The notes under the pieces are model-generated. The model ran no database searches and was not told the DNA's origin. It saw only the letters and a list, made by a program, of their open reading frames with translations. A stretch of 64,000 bases of DNA from FEN-1322 sp041663425 (GTDB taxonomy: Bacteria; Omnitrophota; Gorgyraeia; 2-01-FULL-45-10), in the NCBI GenBank assembly GCA_041663425.1, contig JBAYMS010000002.1:1-64000 (forward strand), read 5' to 3'. The translations under genes were made by a program, and so were the position numbers. Of this stretch, positions 8,338 to 17,989 are shown one piece after another. The number at the start of each line of letters is the position of its first letter. Position 1 is the stretch's first letter.

Positions 8338-11300
8338 GTGTCAAAAAGAAAAGTATTTTTAAGCATTACCGCATGCATACTTGTTTCGGTTTTTTCTTTT
8401 AATACCTGTTGCTATGGGTTGGCGACAGCGCCTGCTTCACAAAACTCTATTGTTAGAAGAGAAGTTCTCGCTGCTCTTGAACGAACTAATATAAGGATCG
8501 CCAAGTCGGCTGAGGAGCTGAGGCTTCTGTCGGCAAATGACGATGCAGCGGCGCTTTTGCTGTCGTCCGGTAAAAAGCTTATATCCGGTAATATTTTCGA
8601 TAACGATTTAAAGCTTCTGCGGGCCATATGGCACGAAGAGATTGAAGCGATACTGCAGATCATGGCTAAAGAAGACAGAAGTAAATACCAGGGCATGAAA
8701 GAACTGGTTTTAAATTATTTCCCTCCGGTAAAAAATAATAAGCTACCCGTAGAATTATATGTAAATCATAACATTGCTCTCGCTTTCGAATGGATGTTAA
8801 TGGAGTATGCCGGGATACCAATAGATAATGAAATATCTCCCGAGGAAGAAGGATTCCTTAAGGCAATAAGGCCGATAATAATGTCTAATAAGACCAGCTA
8901 TTTCACATCCGAATTCTGGGATCCGGGTTTACGACGCGAGAAAATAAGAAGAGCAATCAATGACGGGATGGTGTTTTATCAGACGGCTGACAGCAGGGGT
9001 GATGAAAAACAGATAAAGCATTTTTTTACTCTCAGAGATGCTTTATTGGGCCAACTTTCGGCTGCGGCAGGGATAGCCTTTGATGCTGGTATAAATATGG
9101 ATCCTGCCAAGCGCACAGATTGGATAAAAAGGGTTATAAAATGTTCTGCCTCAGTGCCTGCGGATAGTTATCTCAGGGGGCAATTTCTGTTCTATTTAGC
9201 ATCAGGTATTGTAAAGCACGCCGATATTTTGCAAAACCCGGAAGAGCTGCTGCGCGAAACAATAAAAGCCGCAGGCGCTTCGACAAGTTACTACAGCAGG
9301 GATGACGTGTTATACAGAATAGCGCTATATGCATGCGAACAAAAAAGATTTGTCGAGGAAGCCCTGATGGCAGTAGGTCTGACTGGTAACGAGCATGACA
9401 TATCTTTATACGAAAAGAGCAAGGTGCCGGTAAAAATTTTCATACAGCCGTATTGTTATGGTGATCTGGAAAACCGTATAAAGAAAATATTAACAGATAC
9501 TTTGCATGAAGCCGATGAATCTGAATATACAGCTTATGCTGTATACGCTATAAGTTCTATTGGGTCGGTTATGGCTGAGAGAAAAGAGCTTGTAGAAGAA
9601 GCGCAGGGTGCTTTTAAACTAGCTGTCAAGAAAGCAAACTTGTCGAAGGGCTCTGAAAGAGTTATGCTGCTTGGTCATATTGCGTCTATTATGTATAGCT
9701 ATGAGGAATTAAGGAGATCAGGGCGGGGGTTGTTTGATTTTGCAGTATCTGAAGCGCACAAAATTAAAGACGCGAATGAAAGAGAGGTAGGCCTCTCCTA
9801 CTTAGCCTATTATATGGCTAAGCATAAAGATCTTATAGGTGAGGCCGAGTCAATAGCGGTGTCGCTTAAGAGCAAAACGTGGCATGACAGTGCGTTGGAA
9901 AAAATTATCTTAGAAATGGTTGAAAATAAGGATTTGATAGATCGGGCTATTGCGCTGGCGAATTCTATCGAGGATATTGATAGTAGGGAATCTAAATTGG
10001 CTATTATTGCATCAAGGATAGCTGAGGATGCAGAATTTATAAATAAAGCTATAGCCATAGTCAAATCGATAAACAGGGGAATTTTCAGCCGGAACGGTGC
10101 AGTAAGTAAAATTATACCGAATGCGCTACAAGATAGAAGTTCGATTTTTGAAGTAATGGAGTTGATAAAATTAATTAGAGATGATGATGCTAAGAAAGTT
10201 GAGGCGTTAAGGCATTTCGCAACTGCGGTAGCCGGGTATTCAGATTTAATAGCAGAAGAGAAGGCATTGCTCAGAGCTGCTGCAGAAATAGCTGATTCAA
10301 TGAGTGATAACATCTCAAGCGCTAAAGCTATTACCTATATTGCCTCAGGCATGGCGCAACAAAAAAACCTTGAGAATGAGGCTAAGGTGTTATTTGATAA
10401 AGCATTTAGCAAGGCGCAGTTAATAGAAGGTCCGTGGTTTAAGGCTCCAGTCCTGCGTGTAATTGCTTCGGAAATGGTTAAGCATGCTTATCTCCGGGAT
10501 CAGGCAGAGGCAGTGCTTATGATGGCAATAGACAGCGCCGATTCGGGCAGGGAAATAGATGGTCGTGAGGATTTGGGTGAAAATGCGGAATCGAGGAGCG
10601 TCGCTCTATATGAAATTGGTTTTAAAATGGCAGATTTTTTAAAAGATGAAGGAGCGGATCGTATACAGGGATTTTTAGAAGATGCAACCCAAGGCGCAAT
10701 AAGCACAAATGGCGGGGTCCGCGCTGCGGACAAATTTAAACGAAGAATAAGAAAGAAGATGGATGAGCTGAATGGTGAGCCCGGATATCTTGCGACCGAA
10801 ATAGCGGGGATTGCCTCAAAGATGGCTAAGGCAGGATTGGTTTCTGAGGCGCGTGTTGAGTTTGAGCATGCAATAGATATAGTCAGGAAGAATGCGGAAG
10901 ATCTTGAGCGAAGCTATAGAAGTGAAGGTAGAAAGATAGATTGGCTGGATACGGGCGATGATGAATTCCTGGAAGAGAATAATCCATGGAGGTTGTTGAA
11001 TGAAATCGCTGTAAAAATGGGAAGGTGCGAGGCTTTCAAAGAAGAAGCGATTGAGCTGGCAAGAACTATCGACGATCCTTTCCAAAGGAAAATTGCATTA
11101 AAAATGTTGGGCGAAAGAGGTCTTGTTGAAGCAGATAAGCTGGACATAGCGTATGATACGAACTTTACTACTATTCTCACAATGGATCTTGCCTATGCTC
11201 AGTTTCAGGACGACAGGGTTTACGAAATAAAATATGATAAATCAAGGCTGTCTCTTTCTCAGGTTGCAATCATTGAGGCATATGTAAAATTGCTGCAGGC

Positions 11301-11736
11301 TAGAACCTCGGGCCAGGACAATGTGAGGCTGAGGCCTTTTTCAAGCGAACAGGGCTCCGCGGAGTCTCTTATAGCTGTTTATTGTACCGGTAAGAATTTT
11401 AAAGGAGAAGGTCATGTTGACGTATCAATACCGGATGGCGATTTAAAAGATTACTTATTAAGAATTACAGGCATGGTGAATATCGCCGTCGCATCATCCA
11501 ATATACCAGATGATTTATCAAGAGAAGATATCGATAAATACAGGCCCATACTTAGCTACATAAACAATCAGTATAAAGCAATACTGGGTGAATCTCTAGC
11601 TATCCCTGAGTCTCCTGAGGATATTTTAAAAGTTATAAGAAGGATCGTGCTAGGGTTGCCTAAATCATTGCGTTCCGATTTCAGCCATATAGAGGAATAT
11701 AATAGGCTTGCCAAACAAGCCCTCGCCGCAGCATAA
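8338..11736 (+). CDS. Large secreted helical-repeat protein, unknown function
   Basis: A 1132-residue protein with an N-terminal signal peptide (about residues 1-28, hydrophobic core then CYGLA). Residues about 280-900 are made of degenerate helical hairpins, many containing alternating A, E and L with phrases such as YIASGMAQQKNLENEA, so a TPR- or SEL1-like solenoid is likely. Residues 100-170 hold a conserved-looking block RAIWHEEIEAIL. The C-terminal 180 residues look like a separate globular domain ending in NRLAKQALAAA. It starts with GTG 8338 after AAAAAGG. I do not recognise a function; a scaffold in the periplasm or on the surface is possible. It stands alone behind a terminator. Confidence 0.75.
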   Translation: MSKRKVFLSITACILVSVFSFNTCCYGLATAPASQNSIVRREVLAALERTNIRIAKSAEELRLLSANDDAAALLLSSGKKLISGNIFDNDLKLLRAIWHEEIEAILQIMAKEDRSKYQGMKELVLNYFPPVKNNKLPVELYVNHNIALAFEWMLMEYAGIPIDNEISPEEEGFLKAIRPIIMSNKTSYFTSEFWDPGLRREKIRRAINDGMVFYQTADSRGDEKQIKHFFTLRDALLGQLSAAAGIAFDAGINMDPAKRTDWIKRVIKCSASVPADSYLRGQFLFYLASGIVKHADILQNPEELLRETIKAAGASTSYYSRDDVLYRIALYACEQKRFVEEALMAVGLTGNEHDISLYEKSKVPVKIFIQPYCYGDLENRIKKILTDTLHEADESEYTAYAVYAISSIGSVMAERKELVEEAQGAFKLAVKKANLSKGSERVMLLGHIASIMYSYEELRRSGRGLFDFAVSEAHKIKDANEREVGLSYLAYYMAKHKDLIGEAESIAVSLKSKTWHDSALEKIILEMVENKDLIDRAIALANSIEDIDSRESKLAIIASRIAEDAEFINKAIAIVKSINRGIFSRNGAVSKIIPNALQDRSSIFEVMELIKLIRDDDAKKVEALRHFATAVAGYSDLIAEEKALLRAAAEIADSMSDNISSAKAITYIASGMAQQKNLENEAKVLFDKAFSKAQLIEGPWFKAPVLRVIASEMVKHAYLRDQAEAVLMMAIDSADSGREIDGREDLGENAESRSVALYEIGFKMADFLKDEGADRIQGFLEDATQGAISTNGGVRAADKFKRRIRKKMDELNGEPGYLATEIAGIASKMAKAGLVSEARVEFEHAIDIVRKNAEDLERSYRSEGRKIDWLDTGDDEFLEENNPWRLLNEIAVKMGRCEAFKEEAIELARTIDDPFQRKIALKMLGERGLVEADKLDIAYDTNFTTILTMDLAYAQFQDDRVYEIKYDKSRLSLSQVAIIEAYVKLLQARTSGQDNVRLRPFSSEQGSAESLIAVYCTGKNFKGEGHVDVSIPDGDLKDYLLRITGMVNIAVASSNIPDDLSREDIDKYRPILSYINNQYKAILGESLAIPESPEDILKVIRRIVLGLPKSLRSDFSHIEEYNRLAKQALAAA

Positions 11737-11765
11737 TAGGCTATTTTTAAAAAGCCCGAATTTTC

Positions 11766-11794
11766 TTGATAATCCATATATTCAGACCTATAAT
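11766..11794 (+). promoter_or_regulatory. Promoter of guaB
   Basis: TTGATA (11766-11771), 17-base spacer, TATAAT (11789-11794). Transcription should start near 11801, leaving a leader of about 70 bases that shows no clear riboswitch. Confidence 0.75.
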
Positions 11795-11871
11795 ATCTAC
11801 TTATAGGAACATATAGGTTTCCAGTAGTGGCATATTAGACGGGTCCTTAGTTTCTAAAATTTGGAAGGCTT

Positions 11872-13389
11872 ATGAGACAAGAAAAAAGAAAATTTGTTGC
11901 TAAACGTGATGCTTTTTTTAAAAAGATCAGTGATCAGGGCATTGCCCTTACTTATGACGATGTGCGGTTGACGACCGGATATTCTGCAACTTTACCGGAT
12001 AGCGTTAATGTCGAATCGAAGTTCTCGAGAAATGTAGGGCTAAAGATCCCTGTCGTCAGTGCAGCCATGGATACTGTAACTGAGGCCGAAATGGCGATCG
12101 AGATCGCTAAGCTCGGCGGTATTGGGGTTATCCATAAGAACTTCAGTGCGCAGGAGCAGGCTTCCCAAGTTGCTAAAGTTAAATTTCATCTCAATGGACT
12201 GATAGAAAAGCCGATATGTTTTGATGAGAATGTTTTAATCGGCGAGATACTTGCATATAAAAAAGAACGGGATTTTACTTTTCATTCCTTCCTGATCACC
12301 GACAGCAAAAATCGTCTGGTTGGAATATTAACCAAGAACGATTTTGATTTCTGCGAAGATCACTCCCTGAGCGCAAAACAGATAATGACAAAGAAAGTTA
12401 TTGCCGGTAACCCGGGTATTGGTTTGCGTGAAGCATACCGGGTCATGAAAGAAAGTAAGAAGAAAGTGCTTCCGCTGATAGATAAGGATGGGAAGATCGT
12501 CGGCTTGTATACCTTCAGCGATGTTAAACGAATTCTGTTCGGCGATTCTAAGTCTTTCAATGTTGATAAAAGCGGCCGTTTAAGGGTAGCCGCCGCTGTT
12601 GGGGTGTATGACGATGCTCTGGAGCGCGTGGAAAAACTTATCAGTGAAAAAATTGATCTGGTGGTAATTGATACTGCACACGGTGATTCCAAAGGCGTCA
12701 TTGATACCCTTAAACTGCTTAAGAAACAATATGATATCGATGTCTTGGTAGGGAATATTTCTGAACCTGAATCCGCCCAGCGGCTATGCAGGGCAGGTGC
12801 CGATGGGCTGAAAGTCGGGCAGGGCCCGGGATCTATCTGCACTACCCGCGTTATCGCAGGTATTGGCAAACCGCAGGTCAGTGCGATTTATGAATGTGCT
12901 AAAGTGGCCTCGAAATTTGGCGTTCCTGTTTGCGCAGACGGGGGGCTGAAGTTTTCAGGCGATATTCCTATCGCCATTGGCGCAGGGGCGCACTCAGTAA
13001 TGATGGGCAATATGCTTGCTGGTACTAAAGAAAGCCCAGGCGAATTCAGATTTCATCAGGGAGTGCAGTATAAGGTGTATCGCGGCATGGGATCATTGGG
13101 TGCTATGGAAAGCAATAAAGGTTCCCGCGAACGGTATAATCAGGGTAAAAGTGACCTGGTGCCCGAAGGCATGGAAGGTATGGTGCCATATAAAGGACCC
13201 CTTAAAGAAGTTATCTCTCAATATGTTGGCGGCTTAAGGCGCGGGATGGGCTACGTAGGCGCAAAGAATATTGAAGAATTGCGGACTATTGCGCAGTTCG
13301 TGAGGATTACGGAATCGGGCAAAGCAGAGTCGCATCCGCACGATATAATTATAACGCGAGAAGCGCCGAACTATCAGGAACGGCCATAA
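11872..13389 (+). CDS. guaB: IMP dehydrogenase
   Basis: Oxidises IMP to XMP with NAD+, the committed step to GMP. The 505-residue chain has the barrel split by a CBS pair (about residues 110-230), the family architecture. The catalytic Cys323 sits in GPGSICTTR, and the flap motif RGMGSLGAM is present. The residue before the GPG loop is Q (VGQGPG) where most family members have I, a mild oddity. The C-terminal APNYQER is family-like. It has its own promoter and no purine genes beside it. No clear terminator follows before the convergent gene. Confidence 0.96.
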   Translation: MRQEKRKFVAKRDAFFKKISDQGIALTYDDVRLTTGYSATLPDSVNVESKFSRNVGLKIPVVSAAMDTVTEAEMAIEIAKLGGIGVIHKNFSAQEQASQVAKVKFHLNGLIEKPICFDENVLIGEILAYKKERDFTFHSFLITDSKNRLVGILTKNDFDFCEDHSLSAKQIMTKKVIAGNPGIGLREAYRVMKESKKKVLPLIDKDGKIVGLYTFSDVKRILFGDSKSFNVDKSGRLRVAAAVGVYDDALERVEKLISEKIDLVVIDTAHGDSKGVIDTLKLLKKQYDIDVLVGNISEPESAQRLCRAGADGLKVGQGPGSICTTRVIAGIGKPQVSAIYECAKVASKFGVPVCADGGLKFSGDIPIAIGAGAHSVMMGNMLAGTKESPGEFRFHQGVQYKVYRGMGSLGAMESNKGSRERYNQGKSDLVPEGMEGMVPYKGPLKEVISQYVGGLRRGMGYVGAKNIEELRTIAQFVRITESGKAESHPHDIIITREAPNYQERP

Positions 13390-13422
13390 TAAATATCTAT
13401 ATAAACAGGGTAATTGCTACTA

Positions 13423-16110
13423 CTATTCATTTGTCGGATGGGTTTTAATCTGGAAAACTAAAGTATCTTTCGGTTTGACAGAAACGGAAAGAATCGCGCG
13501 AGATTTGTAGATAGTAAGATAACGGTTAGTGTTAGTTGTACGCTCTAAAGCATTTAGGATATCCGCAGTAATTCCTAACCTCGGTAAATCAAACGTAATA
13601 AGGCCTTTCTGAGTAACGTCAGTATCATTTCTTAAAGTATAGTAAAGGCTTGTGTCGGCATAGCCATAGCGTTCTAGTTTTATAGAAGGGTTTGAAATTG
13701 TGGCATACGGGATTGGCTCCCAGCCGGCCTTTGCAATATCTTTTATAATCGGAATATATTTTTTGAAAAGATTGCGGTCGCGCTCATAAAGTAGCTGGCC
13801 ATTCTCATCGACACAGGACCAGTATTGAGTAGGTATAATTGTGTCTGTTGAATCGACAGCTGTTGATGCAGCGCTGGAAATGGCAGGGAAAATTCCGTAG
13901 AACATCGAAGTTTTCATATAGGATTCTATTTCTTCTGAAGGGATTATTGACGAACGCCATCTGCAAGTCAATAGCGTGGAATTAGGTTTTTGATAGCTTA
14001 GAGTCCGCCTTAAAGACAGCTTCCAGTCAGATTCAGCCTCCGGCACCTCACTTCCCAGGACGTCAAGACGATGTGCGTAAAATATATAGGCAAAAGGGGT
14101 GATGTTGCCCATCAAAAGTTTTGGCTCAGCCAAACTATGGAAATCATCAGAAACCTTTTTTATATATTCATATTGAGAGAAAATTCCCAAAATGACAGGT
14201 TTTTTATCGGAGTAATTAAAAACTAAGGGATATTCAGCGAATTCCCAATGTTCCTGCCTGCGATTTTCAAGCTGCCCCCACAGATAATCCGTGACCGAAT
14301 CGAGAAAAATCCCATCCAGGTGAGGCTTCGTTTGTTCACCGCGATCGCCATTAGTTTCAAAACCGGGATTTTGTATGAGATTATCTGATGAGCCTTTTTC
14401 AATAAGGCTGACGTCATCAAACCACACTGTCCCGTTTCCGTTATATATTCTCCCATAGATAAGAACTTTAGTTGTGGAAGGATTTGTGGTGAATGTTTTG
14501 CTGCACAAAGTCCATTCCGAATTTATAGTTGCAGGATATATAATATAGTGACACTTGTTTTCTCCGTTTGCATCTAATTCAAATAAGTGTAATGCCAGAG
14601 TGTCTGGCTTTGATGAGCTTCCCTGTGTTTTTATATATCCGGAAAAAGTATATTCTTTGTCAGCCGATACATTGATATAGGCGCTTTTCCATGAACCGGA
14701 TATTGCCGTTGCGCCGCTGGGTATGCCGATCTTTGCGGAATACGAACCAGAGTGCGACGCAGTATTATCCCTGGAGCATTCTTCTGAATCGAACTTCCAG
14801 TTATCTATAAAACCTCCCGCTGCATTGTCGCGATACAAGTATTCTTGCTGACTTATATCGTATCTATTTGGTCCGGGGATATGCGGACTAGGGTTTGTGG
14901 GAAAATTCTGGTAATATCCGTTCCAATAATGCCAGAAATAATCAGGTAGGGTATTTAGGTGCATATCCCCATCCGTATTGTAAGGAGCAGACTTATCAAC
15001 AGCCCGTGCCACATCGCCGATAGTGATTCCAGGTATTTTTTTCCAAAAAGTTTCTTCATTCCCCATATCGTTGGTTAAATCGTCCTTTTTTGTAGCATAA
15101 GATGGCTCTTCACTTTCACCATACCATCTCCACCAGCCCCACGGTTCGTTATAAGCAAAAGAATATATGTCATGTAGGCTATTAAACTGAAGATCTGTTC
15201 CTGCCGGATCAAACGCAAATCCGAATTCTTCAACGTGCGGGATGTTAATAACTTTGTTGTCCTGAACCATCCATAAGCCTTCGTTTGTTACCCGTTTTTT
15301 GAAATAGTCGGGGTATATTTTGTAGTATTTTTTAACAGCGCCTCTAAATCCCCAGCTTGGTTCATCATTTTTGTAGATAATAAATTTAAAAGATGCGTGC
15401 CCCGCTTTTAATAGCTTAGTAGTTTGGCTAGATAAAGCAAGATCGTATTGAATAGCATAACCGGTGGAGGTGCTATAACTGGTCCTGTAAATTCTTGGCT
15501 CATCCATTGGTACGGCGATGGCAATACCCCTGTCCTCAGTGCTTATAGAAGAAAAGGGGTATATGTTTTGGGCTGCCGTCGAGCCTATTTTATGATTATA
15601 TTTATAAGTATTGTTATCGTTAATATTTATAGAAGATCTTATATAATATCCCCACTTCCAGCCTTTGGCATTTATTGGCAGGGAAAATGTTAACTGTAAA
15701 GCCCTGTCGTCATTTCTTAAATTCTGGATGTCGCCGGTTATTTCTATATAATTATTGTGAGGTATATAGTTAAAAACAAAACTTAGGTCGGATTTCCAGG
15801 CTTTCTGGGTTATAGAGTTATCTTGATTTTGATATACATTGCCATAAAGAGGGGTGGAATAACTGCTGTCGTCAGACATGTCTTTAACGGAGAATATGCC
15901 TGTTAAGTCTTTTATTTTTAATGTGGGAAGGGGAGATGCGTTAAGCCTTACCTCGGAAATTTTAGAACCGTTAAAGTGAAGGGATAATCCATCGGCGGAA
16001 GATACTTCATATTCGGGGGGTTCCTCTGCAAGAAGTAGAATACCCCAGCCCTGGACAACTGATAAGAAAAGAGTTAAGATAAAAATTGCTATTATTCGCA
16101 TGGATTTCAC
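13423..16110 (-). CDS. Secreted glycosidase-like protein with inserted carbohydrate-binding domain
   Basis: An 895-residue exported protein with a signal peptide (residues about 1-29, GTG start at 16110 or ATG at 16101). The first 260 residues are rich in beta strands. Residues about 430-575 look like a CBM4/9-type domain (ASHSGSYSAKI, then WFDDVSLIEKG) and NLIQNPGFETNG follows at about 580. Right after it comes HLDGIFLDSVTDYLWG (about 600), which looks like a barrel strand with acidic catalytic candidates. This suggests a TIM-barrel hydrolase with the binding module spliced into the barrel. The C-terminus is again beta-rich. The family and substrate are not known to me. It is transcribed from its own strong promoter at 16219-16247. 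Confidence 0.6.
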   Translation of the reverse strand: MKSMRIIAIFILTLFLSVVQGWGILLLAEEPPEYEVSSADGLSLHFNGSKISEVRLNASPLPTLKIKDLTGIFSVKDMSDDSSYSTPLYGNVYQNQDNSITQKAWKSDLSFVFNYIPHNNYIEITGDIQNLRNDDRALQLTFSLPINAKGWKWGYYIRSSININDNNTYKYNHKIGSTAAQNIYPFSSISTEDRGIAIAVPMDEPRIYRTSYSTSTGYAIQYDLALSSQTTKLLKAGHASFKFIIYKNDEPSWGFRGAVKKYYKIYPDYFKKRVTNEGLWMVQDNKVINIPHVEEFGFAFDPAGTDLQFNSLHDIYSFAYNEPWGWWRWYGESEEPSYATKKDDLTNDMGNEETFWKKIPGITIGDVARAVDKSAPYNTDGDMHLNTLPDYFWHYWNGYYQNFPTNPSPHIPGPNRYDISQQEYLYRDNAAGGFIDNWKFDSEECSRDNTASHSGSYSAKIGIPSGATAISGSWKSAYINVSADKEYTFSGYIKTQGSSSKPDTLALHLFELDANGENKCHYIIYPATINSEWTLCSKTFTTNPSTTKVLIYGRIYNGNGTVWFDDVSLIEKGSSDNLIQNPGFETNGDRGEQTKPHLDGIFLDSVTDYLWGQLENRRQEHWEFAEYPLVFNYSDKKPVILGIFSQYEYIKKVSDDFHSLAEPKLLMGNITPFAYIFYAHRLDVLGSEVPEAESDWKLSLRRTLSYQKPNSTLLTCRWRSSIIPSEEIESYMKTSMFYGIFPAISSAASTAVDSTDTIIPTQYWSCVDENGQLLYERDRNLFKKYIPIIKDIAKAGWEPIPYATISNPSIKLERYGYADTSLYYTLRNDTDVTQKGLITFDLPRLGITADILNALERTTNTNRYLTIYKSRAILSVSVKPKDTLVFQIKTHPTNE

Positions 16111-16218
16111 TCGCTTCTTTTATCATAGCTGTTTTTAGCAGGTTAATAGAAACTCGATAAAAGGTATAAAAAGTGAAGAAAACAATATATATAATAGCAA
16201 ACTTTATCATTATCTAAC

Positions 16219-16247
16219 ATTATACCATACAATAGTTAGATTGTCAA
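16219..16247 (-). promoter_or_regulatory. Near-consensus promoter of the glycosidase-like gene
   Basis: On the minus strand: TTGACA (16247-16242), a 17-base spacer ending in TGG, then TATAAT (16224-16219). Both boxes match the sigma70 consensus perfectly. An inverted repeat TCTAAC...GTTAGA (16213-16240) overlaps the -10 box and spacer and may be an operator. Confidence 0.85.
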
Positions 16248-16344
16248 TGCCTTGAAAAAATAACCATTGTAATAGAATATATATAAGTGCAATAAAAAAA
16301 GTTGATAGTTTAAAAAAATGTGTTAAACTTATATTATATGACAA

Positions 16345-16448
16345 ATAAAAGGAGGTCATTGGTTAGAGTCTTACTCTCTTCATAGGAGCATCTAGTTCGC
16401 AAAGGACGAAGTGCCGGTCATTTTACAACTATGATAAAGGAGGGTAAT
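16345..16448 (+). promoter_or_regulatory. Structured leader of homospermidine synthase gene
   Basis: About 100 bases with small hairpins: AGAGT-CTT-ACTCT (16365-16377) and TTCG/CGAA (16396-16410). The sequence GGTCATT occurs twice (16354-16360 and 16416-16422). A second GGAGG at 16351-16355 precedes a possible 8-codon reading frame from TTG 16359. I cannot match it to a known riboswitch class. Confidence 0.35.
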
Positions 16449-17897
16449 ATGTTATTTAAGAATAAAGTTCTGATAATAGGATACGGATCAGTTGCGCGCT
16501 GCGTTCTACCCATTCTTCTTAAACATGTTTCAATACCTTGCAAAAATATCACAGTAATTGATTTTACGGATAAGCGAAAAGAGCTTTCATGCTGGATCAG
16601 GCGTGGCGTGAATTTTTCGCAGGCAAAGATCACCCCCATCAATATCTCCCAGATTCTCTCGGAGCATGTCTCTCCCGGCGGCATGATAATCGACTTGTCG
16701 TGGAATATAGATTGTATTGAAATACTTAACTGGTGCCATGATAATAAAGTTTTATATATCAATACATCGGTCGAGCAGTGGGATCCTTATGCAGATATTC
16801 ATAGTAAAAACCCTTTTCAGAAGTCCCTTTACTACCGTCAGAAAGAGATACAGAAGATGACGTCCCGGTGGAAAAGCCCTGCCACAACGGCGGTATTGGA
16901 TCATGGGGCTAATCCCGGGCTTATTTCGCATTTTACAAAGAAGGGTCTGGCTGATATAGCGCAAAAATTACTTAACGAGAATAATCTTTTACCTAAAATG
17001 AAGCGTAAGATCAGAGAATGCCTTAAAGCGAAAATATTTTCCCATTTAGCAAGAGAACTGGGCGTTAAGGTTATACATATAAGTGAGCACGATACGCAGA
17101 TCACAGATAGACCCAAAAAATATAATGAGTTTGTAGGAACGTGGAGCATCGAAGGTTTGCGCGAGGAGGGGATAGCCCCTGCAGAAATGGGGTGGGGGAC
17201 TCATGAAACAGAGATCCCATTGTTCTCGACATTCCCACCTTCAAATAGTAAGAGCCAGATATTTTTATCGCAGATGGGAATGAACACGTGGGTCCGGTCA
17301 TGGGTTCCCAATGAAGAAATAATCGGGATGGTGATACGCCATGCGGAAGCTATAAGTATCTCCGATCATCTGACGGTCAGGGAAAAAGGGAAAGTAGTTT
17401 ATTGCCCTACGGTGCATTATGCGTATATGCCCTGCAATGAAACGATAGCATCTCTTTATGAGCTTAGATGCAGGAATTATGATCTTCAGAAGAAGCTTAG
17501 GATCATGAACGACGAGATTACTGAAGGCGATGATATCCTGGGAGCCCTGATCATGGGGCATAGGTATAGCTCCTGGTGGACGGGTAGTGTGCTCAACATA
17601 CATGAGTCGCGCAAACTTGTCCCGCATCAGAATGCGACGACTATACAGGTAGCTATAGGTGCGGTATCGGCAATCGTATGGATGCTGGAAAACCCGCAAA
17701 AAGGGGTATGTATGCCGGACGATCTTCCGTATGAATATATCCTGGACATAGCGAAACCATATCTGGGGCAGCTCGTATCAGTGCCGTCGGACTGGACGCC
17801 GCTTAAAAATTATCAGATATTTTTTAAGGAGAATCCTAATCTGTGCCTTGATAAGAAGAACGTCTGGTCATTTAATAATTTCTTGTTCTGTGATTAG
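16449..17897 (+). CDS. hss: Homospermidine synthase
   Basis: Bacterial-type NAD-dependent enzyme that joins two putrescines, or putrescine and spermidine, to give sym-homospermidine. The 482-residue protein starts with a Rossmann dinucleotide fold (VLIIGYGSVARCVLPILL) and keeps family stretches such as VLDHGANPGLISHF, MGWGTHETEIP and HRYSSWWTGS. ATG 16449 follows AAAGGAGGG; an ATG at 16431 in the same frame lacks a good site. No other polyamine genes are adjacent. The preceding leader may regulate it. Confidence 0.92.
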   Translation: MLFKNKVLIIGYGSVARCVLPILLKHVSIPCKNITVIDFTDKRKELSCWIRRGVNFSQAKITPINISQILSEHVSPGGMIIDLSWNIDCIEILNWCHDNKVLYINTSVEQWDPYADIHSKNPFQKSLYYRQKEIQKMTSRWKSPATTAVLDHGANPGLISHFTKKGLADIAQKLLNENNLLPKMKRKIRECLKAKIFSHLARELGVKVIHISEHDTQITDRPKKYNEFVGTWSIEGLREEGIAPAEMGWGTHETEIPLFSTFPPSNSKSQIFLSQMGMNTWVRSWVPNEEIIGMVIRHAEAISISDHLTVREKGKVVYCPTVHYAYMPCNETIASLYELRCRNYDLQKKLRIMNDEITEGDDILGALIMGHRYSSWWTGSVLNIHESRKLVPHQNATTIQVAIGAVSAIVWMLENPQKGVCMPDDLPYEYILDIAKPYLGQLVSVPSDWTPLKNYQIFFKENPNLCLDKKNVWSFNNFLFCD

Positions 17898-17907
17898 TGA
17901 AGAGCTC

Positions 17908-17936
17908 TTGCAAAATTAAAAAATGAATGATATAGT
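17908..17936 (+). promoter_or_regulatory. Promoter of the tetR gene
   Basis: TTGCAA (17908-17913), 17-base spacer ending in TGA, TATAGT (17931-17936). The predicted start point falls inside the palindrome at 17943-17958. Confidence 0.65.
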
Positions 17937-17942
17937 TGTGAT

Positions 17943-17958
17943 ATGAATATAAATTCAT
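17943..17958. promoter_or_regulatory. TetR operator, copy 1
   Basis: ATGAAT-ATAA-ATTCAT is a perfect palindrome beginning 7 bases after the -10 box of the tetR promoter. A nearly identical site lies at the same offset before the efflux operon (18703-18718), so both are probably bound by the regulator encoded at 17990. Confidence 0.75.
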
Positions 17959-17989
17959 ATACTGAAAAAAATTCAGACGGAGGAGCTAT

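Noticed and set aside
11737..11765. Terminator after the large repeat protein
   Set aside because: GGC...GCC around A/T runs gives only a few base pairs and is not followed by a clear T run.
13390..13422. Terminator between guaB and the convergent gene
   Set aside because: No stem with a T run could be found in the 33 bases.
16381..16430. Guanidine-I (ykkC) riboswitch
   Set aside because: CTAG and a later CCGGTC resemble the motif loosely, but the conserved core blocks and spacing do not fit.
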